Assembly (NCBI GenBank): GCA_020404895.1
Contig: JADBWK010000006.1
Span: forward strand, 1-40,214
DNA length: 40,214 nt
Direction of reading: 5' to 3'
Source: Pseudanabaena sp. M085S1SP2A07QC
GTDB taxonomy: Bacteria; Cyanobacteriota; Cyanobacteriia; Pseudanabaenales; Pseudanabaenaceae
The translations under genes were made by a program, and so were the position numbers. Shown piece after piece: positions 32,417-40,214 of the stretch (its first letter is position 1; the number at the start of each line of letters is the position of its first letter). The notes under the pieces were generated by a model that saw only the letters and a program-made list of their open reading frames with translations, was not told where the DNA came from and searched no databases.

Positions 32417-34492
32417 ATGTCAAAATCATTGAAAAAGCTCAGTTCTAAGACTTGGTTTTCAACCTATGGGATTGCTATATCTGCTATATCCTTTGGATTT
32501 ATAGGAATTGCCGATCTCGCGATCGCTCAGAATTCTCTTGCTAAAGCATCAGTACGCACTGAAGATTGTGAAATCTTGATCGTGGGTGGTGGTGTGGCAG
32601 GTACAGCAACTGCCTACGAAGGTCTACTAGCAGGACGCACTGTCTGTATGACAGAAATTACAGATTGGGTGGGTGGACAGATTACCTCTCAAGGCACTTC
32701 AGCATTAGATGAAGCTAAGAAACAGCGCAATCTGTGGCTTTTCCCTAAAGGATACACAGAATTTCGGAAGCGCATTGAACAGAATTATGGCAAGTTGAAT
32801 GCAGGAGATTGTTGGGTAAGTGTGTCTTGTTTTATTCCCAATACCGCGCAGCAAATACTGGTGAGTATGTTGCAAGAAGCAGCCCAAAAAGGAAATGGCA
32901 AGTTGAAATGGTTTCCGAATACCGTAATTAAAAAGTTGGAAATGAGTGCAGATGGGAAACTGATCGATCGCGCGATTGCTATCCAACATAGCCCTGCGCC
33001 AAATACTCCACCATTAAATACTGAGCCGCTTTCACAAATTATTGAAGACGCATATCGCTACGAAAACTCACCACGCTTACAAAAACAAATTATTCGCTTT
33101 GTGCCTTTAGTTAATGACAAGACTCAGAAGCAAAAGCGCCCAAGTGATTGGTTTGTGATTGACTCCACCGAAACAGGGGAAATTATTGCATTAGCCGATG
33201 TTCCCTATCGCTTGGGCATCGATCCGCGATCGCATCTCAACCCATCTTCACCTGTAACGACCAATGATGCCTACTGCACTCAGGGTTTTACCTACACCTT
33301 TGCCATGGAGCAAACCAAGGAAGCCCAGCCACAGAAGAAGCCTGAATCTTATGATCGTTATTTACCCTATTACGGTTCTGACCCGAAGCCAAATCTTGCC
33401 AACTTTGACACGATCTTTACCTATCGACGGATCTGGAGTGCTGAATCAGAAAATTCTAAGAAGAATGCCTTTGGCGTTTCCGTCATGAAAGCAGGTGATA
33501 TCTCCATGCAGAACTGGGTATGGGGTAATGACTATCGTCCAGGAACAGACAAGGATAATCTCATTTACTCTCAAGCGCAATTGCAACGCATGGGACAACT
33601 AGAGCCAAATGGATGGATGGGTGGCTTACGCACAGAAACCCTTAAAAGTGGGGAAGAAATAGCGCTTGGCTTCTATTATTGGCTAGTCGCAGGAACAACG
33701 GATTCGCAACAAAAAACTGATTGGAAGAAGCCATTTCCTAATCACCGTTTACTCACAGGCTTTGACTCGCCAATGGGGACTTTGCATGGTTTGTCCAAAT
33801 ATCCGTACATTCGTGAATCTAGACGGATCATCGGTCGTCCTTCCTATGGCTATCCTGAAGGATTTAGTATGTCGGAAATTGATGTCTCACAGGTTGATTT
33901 TAGTACTGAACTTTATCGAAATAAACTTTCAGAATCAACCTACCGCAGTTTATGGAAAGCCTTGTCAGGATTAGACGCAGCTAGCACTATTAGAAATAAT
34001 ACTGATCCAAACAAAATTCCGCGTCGTACCCGTTCGACGATTTATCCTGATGCGATCGGCATTGCTCAATATTATCTAGACTTCCATCCTTGCTTGAGTG
34101 AATATCCAGTTGAGAAAGCAGGAAATACCGAACGGGCTGGAGTCCGCAATGGTCACGGGCCAGCATTCCCAGGACAAATTCCATTGCGATCGCTAATTCC
34201 TCAAAAAATTGATAATCTGATCGTGTCTGGCAAAAACATCGCCTTTAGCTATATCGTCGCCGCAGGCTATCGCGTCCATTCCTATGAATGGTCTGTTGGA
34301 GCCGCCGCAGGTACAACTGCTAATTTTGCTTTGTCTGAAGGAATTCTCCCTTATCAACTAGTTGAGGATTTGCCAAGGATAAGTCCACAACTTACGCAAT
34401 TACAGCAAATGTTAGTAAAGAATAATAATGCGATCGCATTTCCCGACACTTCTATTTTTAATCTCAATTGGAGTGATTGGAAAATCTGGTGA
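32417..34492 (+). CDS. Secreted FAD-dependent oxidoreductase
   Basis: This protein of about 691 residues has an N-terminal signal (TYGIAISAISFGFIGIADLAIAQ), then a Rossmann FAD motif CEILIVGGGVAGTATAYEGLLAGRTVCMTE and ITDWVGGQITSQG, and a C-terminal FAD block IDNLIVSGKNIAFSYIVAAGYRVHSYEW. It is of the FAD_oxidored type (PF12831); the substrate is unknown. The frame opens at an ATG at 32390, but the PHO box ends only 3 bases before it, so I prefer the ATG at 32417. Divergence from phoX suggests joint phosphate control. Confidence 0.85.
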   Translation: MSKSLKKLSSKTWFSTYGIAISAISFGFIGIADLAIAQNSLAKASVRTEDCEILIVGGGVAGTATAYEGLLAGRTVCMTEITDWVGGQITSQGTSALDEAKKQRNLWLFPKGYTEFRKRIEQNYGKLNAGDCWVSVSCFIPNTAQQILVSMLQEAAQKGNGKLKWFPNTVIKKLEMSADGKLIDRAIAIQHSPAPNTPPLNTEPLSQIIEDAYRYENSPRLQKQIIRFVPLVNDKTQKQKRPSDWFVIDSTETGEIIALADVPYRLGIDPRSHLNPSSPVTTNDAYCTQGFTYTFAMEQTKEAQPQKKPESYDRYLPYYGSDPKPNLANFDTIFTYRRIWSAESENSKKNAFGVSVMKAGDISMQNWVWGNDYRPGTDKDNLIYSQAQLQRMGQLEPNGWMGGLRTETLKSGEEIALGFYYWLVAGTTDSQQKTDWKKPFPNHRLLTGFDSPMGTLHGLSKYPYIRESRRIIGRPSYGYPEGFSMSEIDVSQVDFSTELYRNKLSESTYRSLWKALSGLDAASTIRNNTDPNKIPRRTRSTIYPDAIGIAQYYLDFHPCLSEYPVEKAGNTERAGVRNGHGPAFPGQIPLRSLIPQKIDNLIVSGKNIAFSYIVAAGYRVHSYEWSVGAAAGTTANFALSEGILPYQLVEDLPRISPQLTQLQQMLVKNNNAIAFPDTSIFNLNWSDWKIW

Positions 34493-34535
34493 TTGCTGTA
34501 AAGTGACGACATGAGATCGCTACAGATTTACTGTC

Positions 34536-35432
34536 TTATTGATGTTGCGATCTCATACTTCTTAATTTTGCTATTTCTGGCAAACTCAACCCAGTCGCAT
34601 GGCTAACCGCAGCGTCATCAAGAAGATCCAGCAATTTTGTTGCCATTGCTAGCGTTGCCTCAGTTTTACCTTGCTCCAAGCCTTGCTCTAAACCTTGCTC
34701 CAAGCCTTTCTTTTCTCCTTGCTTCAAAGCTTTGATGATCGCATTATGTTGATCTTGGATAAAGAACTCCTGATGTTCTAACTCGTCTAACTCTTCAGGC
34801 GATAGATTTCCTTCTCTGGCAAAGTCAAAAGCTTGCTTAATTTCTGGCACAAGATTCATACTCTCTGGCACAACATCTAAATCGATCGCATGTTTGAGGA
34901 AATATAACCACTTGTCCGCTAAGGTTTCTAGATCAGTGATCGCTTTGTCAAACTTTGGTAACTCAACAAACACCAACTCAAGATCATAAATGGGATAGTC
35001 AATCAAAAAATCTTTCTCTTTTAAAATAAACCGAGAAGTCAATTGATTTATTTCGGGAAACATCACAAAATCAGTAATTGTCAGTGCAATCACAGGATTT
35101 AGGAGCGAATAGGATTGCCCAATACCGAGTTGAATAGAATAGGCTTTTGCAGCATTATAGAGAATTCGCTTTTCAAATCCTTCGATATTCAAGACCTGCA
35201 TCTCGATAATTACGCTTGTGCCATTATCCAGCTTGGCTTTGACATCGAGATAGGTATCCTTAACACCTCGGATGCGCGGAGTTAAATAAGGATTTAGAAT
35301 TTCTAATTGCGAAATTCTGCGATCGCCGTTGTAAAGCAGCGCATTCAAAAAACTGATCAAGACATCATGGCTTTGTTCAGAGCCAAAGATTTTCTTGAAT
35401 GCAAAATCAGTTTTTGGACTAATAAATCTCAT
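34536..35432 (-). CDS. Rpn-family recombination-promoting nuclease
   Basis: This 298-residue protein starts RFISPKTDFAFKKIFGSEQSHDVLISFLNALL, typical of the Rpn/PD-(D/E)XK transposase-like family (PF12784). The catalytic set is D63 in YLDVKAKL and E77-x-Q79 in IIEMQ. Near the end are three GLEQ repeats (EKKGLEQGLEQGLEQGK), a length-variable tract that is usual here. Rpn proteins are DNA endonucleases with roles in recombination or defence. Confidence 0.92.
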   Translation of the reverse strand: MRFISPKTDFAFKKIFGSEQSHDVLISFLNALLYNGDRRISQLEILNPYLTPRIRGVKDTYLDVKAKLDNGTSVIIEMQVLNIEGFEKRILYNAAKAYSIQLGIGQSYSLLNPVIALTITDFVMFPEINQLTSRFILKEKDFLIDYPIYDLELVFVELPKFDKAITDLETLADKWLYFLKHAIDLDVVPESMNLVPEIKQAFDFAREGNLSPEELDELEHQEFFIQDQHNAIIKALKQGEKKGLEQGLEQGLEQGKTEATLAMATKLLDLLDDAAVSHATGLSLPEIAKLRSMRSQHQ

Positions 35433-35492
35433 ACTTTCAGGCTAATCTTGCAGAATTTGATTTTAGCAGCAATTTGTTGTGAGCTTGCATTT

Positions 35493-35551
35493 CGATTCAT
35501 GATTTCAGAATGGACAGCGCTCCGCGCTGTCCATTCTGAAATCATGAATCG
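35493..35551 (-). terminator. 28-bp perfect hairpin after the GAF gene, arm includes its stop codon
   Basis: Arms at 35493-35520 and 35524-35551 pair perfectly around TCC with a GGACAGCGC core. The arm next to the gene includes the last two codons and TGA. Confidence 0.75.
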
Positions 35552-36042
35552 ATGATTGAAGGAGCAGAGGCTAGATAGTAAGAATATTCTCGGATTGAGT
35601 CAATATCTGACGCTTCCCAAAATCTTAAATTTTGACAATGATGAGCAACTAATAAACCCCAGAGCTTTCCATGAGTTAAAACTGGTGCAACTAGATTTGA
35701 TCGCACTTGCATACTTCTCAAAAACTCCTGATGACAATCACTAATAGTCGCTTTCTCAATGTCATCAGTAGCCTTTATACGTCCCTCCAAATAAAGTGTA
35801 GCATAATCAAAATTGAAGCAGTCATCAGCTCCTGTTGAACCAATAATTGAATACTTCTTTTCACTTATAGATTCAAAAGTGACTTGTCCTTTCCATTGTT
35901 TGTAAAAATAATATAAAACTACGCGATCAACATCAAGCTGCTCTCTTAACCTATGCAGCGCGTCACTAACAATTTGATCTTGTTGTAACTTATTGGTGAT
36001 GCGACTTAAAACGGCACTCAAATCGCGATTGACAGGATTCAT
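35542..36042 (-). CDS. Stand-alone DXCF-type cyanobacteriochrome GAF domain
   Basis: This 166-residue protein is a single GAF domain with no output domain. It carries the DXCF motif D73-D-C75-F76 and the canonical bilin cysteine with histidine C103-H104, 28 residues apart as in TePixJ. The run EGRIKATDDIEKATISDCH, then VRSNLVAPVLTHGKLWGLLVAHH, follows the cyanobacteriochrome consensus. It should bind phycocyanobilin or phycoviolobilin through two cysteines and switch between blue and green or similar light. How it signals is not visible. Confidence 0.85.
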   Translation of the reverse strand: MNPVNRDLSAVLSRITNKLQQDQIVSDALHRLREQLDVDRVVLYYFYKQWKGQVTFESISEKKYSIIGSTGADDCFNFDYATLYLEGRIKATDDIEKATISDCHQEFLRSMQVRSNLVAPVLTHGKLWGLLVAHHCQNLRFWEASDIDSIREYSYYLASAPSIIDS

Positions 36043-36072
36043 TATGGCAATAGAAATGGTTAAATCTGTATT

Positions 36073-36179
36073 TACAGCGCTTTGCGCTCAAACCCGAACC
36101 ATAAGAATTTTTTTAAAATTGTTGCAAAGCAACAATTTTAAAAAAATTCTTATGGTTCGCTTGATCGATAATTGCTGTA
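36073..36179 (+). mobile_element. TACAGC-type MITE, copy 3 (107 bp)
   Basis: It begins TACAGCGCTTTGCGCTC and ends CGATAATTGCTGTA. A 31-bp perfect palindrome (36095-36125 with 36129-36159, AAA loop) lies between. It is the best-preserved copy. It sits 30 bases upstream of the GAF gene start. Confidence 0.75.
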
Positions 36180-36211
36180 AGACGGGTAAAAAAACAAATC
36201 AGTGAGTGATT

Positions 36212-36244
36212 CGATATCAAACAATCATCGATTATTTGATATCG
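36212..36244. promoter_or_regulatory. 33-bp near-perfect palindrome upstream of recO
   Basis: CGATATCAAA at 36212-36221 and TTTGATATCG at 36235-36244 are inverted, and the inside (CAATC..GATTA) almost completes the symmetry. It lies 36 bases ahead of the recO start and could be an operator. Confidence 0.5.
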
Positions 36245-36280
36245 CTATCTTAGTCTAATTATCTAGCCACGAGTCCCAAA

Positions 36281-37117
36281 TTGCCTAAAGAATATCGAGC
36301 CACAGGAATAAATCTTAAGGGGATGCCCTTGGGCGAAAACGATCGCCTATTAACCATTCTCACCAAAGAGCATGGCTTGATTAGAGCTGTCGCCGCAGGA
36401 GCGCGAAAACATCGCTCGGCAATGGCAGGGCGATCGGGCTTGTTTGTGATCAATGATTTGCAAATTTCCGTAGGGCGCAATATGGATCGCATTAAAAATG
36501 CAGAAGTTTTGCAATCTTTTGTGGGCTTGGGGAATACTCTAGCTAAGCTTACTGCCGCTCAATATTTATCAGAATTGGCTCTGATGCAAGCATTATCAGC
36601 CCAGCCTCAAGAAGAACTATTTTTAGTGCTAGTTGAGCATCTAAATCGTATTCAGGATGCTGAAAATCAAAATGTTTTGGCGCATTTGAATCATGGGACA
36701 TACCATTTGCTGGCGATCGCAGGATTTGCGCCCCAAGTACATAGCTGTTGCATTAGTCAAAGCCCAGTTATAGCCAATCGCGAACAACAAAAATGGAAAG
36801 CAGGTTTTAGCATTGTCGGCGGCGGAGTCATCAACCTTGAAATAACCGATCACCCTAGTGACGGTAATCCGAACGATGAAGGTGCTGAATCAAGCATGAG
36901 TGAGGCCATGCATAATCGTATTAGTCACTACCTAACAGCCGCTGAACTTCTGGCTATGCAAGAACTTGCGCAAACTGATTTAGCAGATAATATTTTAGAA
37001 ACGAATACAACAGATTGGCTTGCAGTTGAAAGATTGTTACGAGCCTATGCACAGTATCATTTTGATAGACCAATCCAGTCTTCGGCTCTGATTGATAACT
37101 GTTTTTTTAATATATGA
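36281..37117 (+). CDS. recO: DNA repair protein RecO
   Basis: This 278-residue RecO helps load RecA on SSB-coated DNA in the RecFOR pathway. It begins EYRATGINLKGMPLGENDRLLTILTKEHGLIRAVAAGARK, the conserved OB-fold start, and continues with AQYLSELALMQAL and a helical C-terminal part; CCISQSP recalls the site of the zinc finger. The start is TTG at 36281, where family similarity begins. Its stop overlaps the next start in ATGA. Confidence 0.92.
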   Translation: MPKEYRATGINLKGMPLGENDRLLTILTKEHGLIRAVAAGARKHRSAMAGRSGLFVINDLQISVGRNMDRIKNAEVLQSFVGLGNTLAKLTAAQYLSELALMQALSAQPQEELFLVLVEHLNRIQDAENQNVLAHLNHGTYHLLAIAGFAPQVHSCCISQSPVIANREQQKWKAGFSIVGGGVINLEITDHPSDGNPNDEGAESSMSEAMHNRISHYLTAAELLAMQELAQTDLADNILETNTTDWLAVERLLRAYAQYHFDRPIQSSALIDNCFFNI

Positions 37118-38487
37118 CCCATTTATTCGATCCACCCACACCCAATCTGCCAGAACCGCCCAAGCCTCATGATGACGTTCTTGCCAGTGCTCCTGAGCCC
37201 TCAATAGCTCCAGATTTGACTGCTGATTCTAAATCTGTTCTTCGTAACCCTAACTTTTTGTCACTTTGGACTGGGCAGGTATTTTCGCAGATTGCGGATA
37301 AAATCTTTTTAGTACTTGTGATTGCGATCGTTTCTACACAATTTCAGCATGAGGGCGAAACGATTAGCGGTTGGGTCTCCGCAGTCATGGTGTCATTTAC
37401 AATTCCCGCGATTTTGTTTGGATCGATCGCTGGCGTATATGTGGATCGTTGGAATAAAAAAACAGTTTTAGTTAGCTCTAATATTCTGCGCGGAGTCTTG
37501 GTTCTCAGCATCCCCCTGCTACTCTGGGTTACCAAGAATAGTGTGTTACCTTGGGGCGCACCGACTGGCTTTTGGGGCTTACTGTGCATTACTTTTCTGG
37601 TCTCTACCTTTACGCAGTTTTTCACCCCTGCTGAACAATCAGCGATTACACTCGTGGTTGAGAAACCCAAGTTATTGTCGGCAAATTCGCTCTACACAAC
37701 CACAATCATGGGGGCGCTGATTTTAGGATTTGCCCTTGGTGAACCACTTTTAGCCCTATCCGATCATCTCTGGCATAACGTCGGTCAAGAAATCCTTGTG
37801 GGTGGCAGTTATTTACTCGCTGGGATTATCTTAATTCTGTTGAAAACAGGCGAAACTAAGGAAGACTTGCACCGCGATAGTTTTCACCTTTGGAATGATA
37901 TCAAAGAAGGTTTGCAATATCTCAACCATAAAAAGACTTCTCTATCAGCCCTGATCCAATTAATTTGCACTTTTTCGATCATTGCCGCACTGACTGTCCT
38001 TGCCGTACGTTTAGCCGAGGTAATGCCTGAAATTAAATCAGAACAGTTTGGATTTTTGTTAGCCGTAGCAAGTTTGGGGATGGCGATCGGTGCGGGAATT
38101 GTCGCAAAACTGGGCGATCGCTGTAGTCGGCAAATGCTTTCTTTAATTGGCTCACTTGGGATGTCAGCATTTTTGGGGATGTTGGCAATATTTAGCGATC
38201 GCTTTGGCTTAGGATTAATCGCGATCGCTGGTACGGGAATTTTTGCTGGATTATGCGTAATTCCTATGCAGACAGTGATCCAAGAAGAAACACCTGAAGA
38301 TATGCGCGGTAAGGTATTTGGGTTACAAAATAATGCCGTGAATATCGCCCTCAGTTTGCCTTTATCAGTAGCAGGAATCGCCGAATCCTATTTCGGATTG
38401 CAAAAGGTGATTTTTGCGCTAAGTGCGATCGCGATCGCTACAGGTCTTCTCGCTTGGTACATTGCTCGCCAATTAGTCGAAGCATAA
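37114..38487 (+). CDS. Major facilitator superfamily transporter
   Basis: This 457-residue protein has a proline-rich N-terminal tail of about 45 residues, then SLWTGQVFSQIADKIFLVLV and about twelve hydrophobic segments. GVYVDRWNKKTVLVSSNILRG is the MFS loop 2-3 motif. It is of the MFS_3/EntS-like group of exporters; the substrate is unknown. It is translationally coupled to recO by a 4-base overlap. Confidence 0.9.
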   Translation: MTHLFDPPTPNLPEPPKPHDDVLASAPEPSIAPDLTADSKSVLRNPNFLSLWTGQVFSQIADKIFLVLVIAIVSTQFQHEGETISGWVSAVMVSFTIPAILFGSIAGVYVDRWNKKTVLVSSNILRGVLVLSIPLLLWVTKNSVLPWGAPTGFWGLLCITFLVSTFTQFFTPAEQSAITLVVEKPKLLSANSLYTTTIMGALILGFALGEPLLALSDHLWHNVGQEILVGGSYLLAGIILILLKTGETKEDLHRDSFHLWNDIKEGLQYLNHKKTSLSALIQLICTFSIIAALTVLAVRLAEVMPEIKSEQFGFLLAVASLGMAIGAGIVAKLGDRCSRQMLSLIGSLGMSAFLGMLAIFSDRFGLGLIAIAGTGIFAGLCVIPMQTVIQEETPEDMRGKVFGLQNNAVNIALSLPLSVAGIAESYFGLQKVIFALSAIAIATGLLAWYIARQLVEA

Positions 38488-38519
38488 AGAAAGTGTTACT
38501 AAGCACCATTTTCTTTATG
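38483..38519 (+). terminator. Terminator of recO-MFS operon, arm includes the stop codon
   Basis: CATAAAGAAA (containing the TAA stop) pairs with TTTCTTTATG, with an inner GTG/CAC stem. It is less perfect than the others. Confidence 0.65.
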
Positions 38520-38562
38520 GATGTGTGATTTGTAACGCAACACAAACAAACAATCAGGTAAC

Positions 38563-38599
38563 ATTGCATAGAGTCAGGCTAGGCTTGACTCTATGCAAT
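38563..38599. repeat. 17-bp hairpin in the leader of the malic enzyme gene
   Basis: Arms at 38563-38579 and 38583-38599 pair with one G-T mismatch around TAG, 15 bases before the malic enzyme start. Confidence 0.65.
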
Positions 38600-38614
38600 T
38601 AATTACTCCTCACG

Positions 38615-40006
38615 ATGCAACAACTAACACCTAATCCCAGCTTTAGCTTAACCATCCGCGTGCAACTCCTTAACCGCGCAGGAATGCTATCCTCAGTCAT
38701 TGGCGTTCTAGCTGAAGCAGGAGGGAATCTGGGACAGATTGACCTCATCCAACAAACTCGCAAAATTTCAGTGCGCGATATCACGGTGAATGCTTACAGT
38801 ACTGAGCATATGGACAAATTGATTGCCGTTGTGAAGGCAGTCCCCGAAATTCGCGTTCTTGAAGTTTACGATCGCACTTTCCAAGTTCATAAAGGTGGCA
38901 AAATCCATCTCGAAGCTAAAGTTGCTGTCAAAGGACAAGATGACCTCGCGATGGTCTATACCCCTGGGGTGGGGCGCGTATGTATGGCGATCGCTGAAGA
39001 CAAACGCAAAGTTTATGACTACACGATCAAATGCAATACGATCGCGGTAGTTACTGATGGCACGGCTGTTTTGGGACTAGGTGATATTGGACCTGAAGCT
39101 GCCATGCCTGTCATGGAAGGTAAAGCCATGCTTTTCAAGCAATTTGCGGGATTAGATGCATTCCCGATTTGTCTGAATACGAAAGATGTCGATGAAATCG
39201 TGGAAACCGTAAAACGCATTTCTCCAACATTCGGCGGTATAAACCTTGAAGATATTAGTGCCCCGCGCTGTTTTGAAATCGAAAAACGACTCAAAGAAGA
39301 ATTAGATATTCCTGTTTATCACGATGACCAACATGGAACTGCTGTCGTTGTCGTTGCCGCGACAATTAATGCCCTTAAGGTTGTCAGCAAACCGATTGAT
39401 ACTGTCCGTATTGTCATGAATGGTGCTGGTGCTTCGGGAATTGCGGTTGCTCGCCTCCTGCGTGAAGCAGGTGTGAAGCTAATTACCATGTGCGACTCTC
39501 AAGGCTGCATTAGCAAAGATCGCCCTGATCTGACCGCTGAAAAGCTAGAATTTGCCAGTGACATGTCTGGATCTCTTGCAGATGTGATCAAGGGAGCTGA
39601 TATGTTTGTCGGGCTAAGTGTCAAAGGAGCGCTTACTCCTGAGATGGTAAGGAGTATGGCTCCTGCACCGATTGTCTTTGCAATGGCAAATCCTAATCCT
39701 GAAATTCAACCCGAACTTGTGGAAAATGATGTCGCAGTCATTGCCACAGGTCGCAGTGACTATGCCAATCAAATCAACAATGTTCTTGCCTTCCCAGGGA
39801 TTTTCCGAGGAGCGCTTGATGCAAGGGTTACCAAAATCACGACCCAAATGAATTTAGGTGCTGCCCAAGCGATCGCCTCTTTAGTTAGCAGCAGCGATCT
39901 TGCTCCTGATTTTATTATTCCTTCTGTATTTGATCCCCGCGTTTCCCATGCAGTTGCTGCCGCAGTCCATGCCGTAGCCCGCCAGCAAGGGCTAGCTAAT
40001 GCATAA
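38615..40006 (+). CDS. Malic enzyme with N-terminal ACT domain
   Basis: This 463-residue enzyme decarboxylates malate to pyruvate with NAD(P) reduction. An ACT regulatory domain (SLTIRVQLLNRAGMLSSVIGVLAEAGGNLGQIDLI) occupies about the first 85 residues. The catalytic part has VYTPGVGRVC, IAVVTDGTAVLGLGDIGPEA, FGGINLEDISAPRCFEIE and DDQHGTAVV, and the dinucleotide site is NGAGASGIAVARLL. The ACT domain suggests feedback by a small ligand, perhaps an amino acid. It is monocistronic with its own terminator. Confidence 0.95.
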   Translation: MQQLTPNPSFSLTIRVQLLNRAGMLSSVIGVLAEAGGNLGQIDLIQQTRKISVRDITVNAYSTEHMDKLIAVVKAVPEIRVLEVYDRTFQVHKGGKIHLEAKVAVKGQDDLAMVYTPGVGRVCMAIAEDKRKVYDYTIKCNTIAVVTDGTAVLGLGDIGPEAAMPVMEGKAMLFKQFAGLDAFPICLNTKDVDEIVETVKRISPTFGGINLEDISAPRCFEIEKRLKEELDIPVYHDDQHGTAVVVVAATINALKVVSKPIDTVRIVMNGAGASGIAVARLLREAGVKLITMCDSQGCISKDRPDLTAEKLEFASDMSGSLADVIKGADMFVGLSVKGALTPEMVRSMAPAPIVFAMANPNPEIQPELVENDVAVIATGRSDYANQINNVLAFPGIFRGALDARVTKITTQMNLGAAQAIASLVSSSDLAPDFIIPSVFDPRVSHAVAAAVHAVARQQGLANA

Positions 40007-40044
40007 AGAAAAGGGCGTGCAAAGCACGCCCTTTTCTTTATGCA
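40000..40044 (+). terminator. Terminator of the malic enzyme gene, arm includes the stop codon
   Basis: Arms at 40000-40020 and 40024-40044 are perfect over 21 bp around AAA. The left arm begins in the penultimate codon and includes TAA. Confidence 0.85.
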
Positions 40045-40052
40045 TTAACCAC

Positions 40053-40090
40053 GATTCGTAGGGGCAATTCATGAATTGCCCCTACGAATC
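40053..40090. repeat. 38-bp perfect palindrome with the GGCAATTCATGAATTGCC core
   Basis: The palindrome has no loop and shares its 18-bp core with 22628-22675. The form GTAGGGGCAATTCATG is common between genes in cyanobacteria. Confidence 0.8.
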
Positions 40091-40096
40091 CTACAT

Positions 40097-40214
40097 AGGG
40101 CTTGCTGAAAAAGGGACTACGCGGAAAGTAGTGGGTAAAGAGGAAGGGGATAATACTTTGACTGTCTACTAGGAAAATGCCAAGAAAAAGAATTAAAGTT
40201 AAAAAGGGTTTTCC
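40097..40214 (+). mobile_element. Possible insertion-sequence end running out of the window
   Basis: AGGGCTTGCTGAAAAAG resembles the left end of several cyanobacterial IS4/IS5-like elements. No coding frame is established before the window ends, so this is a weak call. Confidence 0.35.

Overview
The window comes from a cyanobacterial chromosome. The direct evidence is the photosystem I genes psaF and psaJ, a carboxysomal-type beta-carbonic anhydrase, a DevBCA-type exporter, a dual-cysteine bilin-binding GAF domain, and the octamer GCGATCGC (HIP1) spread through most of the sequence. A Pseudanabaena-like lineage is my guess; no marker here settles the genus.

Region 1 (1-2.4 kb): a broken IS630-type transposase and a 107-bp MITE-like repeat, then an H-NOX nitric-oxide sensor followed by its histidine kinase. 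Region 2 (2.4-9.3 kb) is an accessory island of stress and defence modules: a HigBA-like toxin-antitoxin pair, an AAA ATPase with a TOPRIM-like partner, a MazEF-like pair, an AbiEi/AbiEii pair, and a membrane protein of unknown function. Five small arrays of one 63-bp repeat, all in the same orientation and built around HIP1 sites, separate these modules. One array contains a 60-bp copy of the 3' end of the devA gene that lies 4 kb away.

Region 3 (9.5-15.1 kb): a TetR-controlled operon, on the minus strand, for a DevB-DevC-DevA exporter with an acetyltransferase, a small unknown protein and a GAP/Sap-like membrane protein inserted in it. Region 4 (15.1-19.1 kb): a hexapeptide acetyltransferase, a Uma2 protein, a 701-residue PD-(D/E)XK-like protein with a C2HC cluster (AT-rich, without HIP1, probably acquired), a small unknown gene and an antitoxin remnant.

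Region 5 (19.1-29.9 kb): mostly core metabolism. It has a proteobacterial-type (class I) phosphoribulokinase, tRNA-dihydrouridine synthase, LptC, an hsdM 3' remnant bracketed by two MITE copies, an old yellow enzyme divergent from an ArsR regulator, carbonic anhydrase, an acyltransferase, tsaD, psaF and psaJ (psaJ is 38 codons with a TTG start). Region 6 (30-40.2 kb): alkaline phosphatase PhoX and a secreted FAD oxidoreductase diverge around a three-unit PHO box. They are followed by an Rpn nuclease, a stand-alone cyanobacteriochrome GAF protein, recO, an MFS transporter and an ACT-domain malic enzyme. A possible IS end closes the window.

Across the window the intergenic spaces carry long, almost perfect palindromes. 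Many share a GC-NNN-GC centre, and several begin inside the last codons of the gene they follow.
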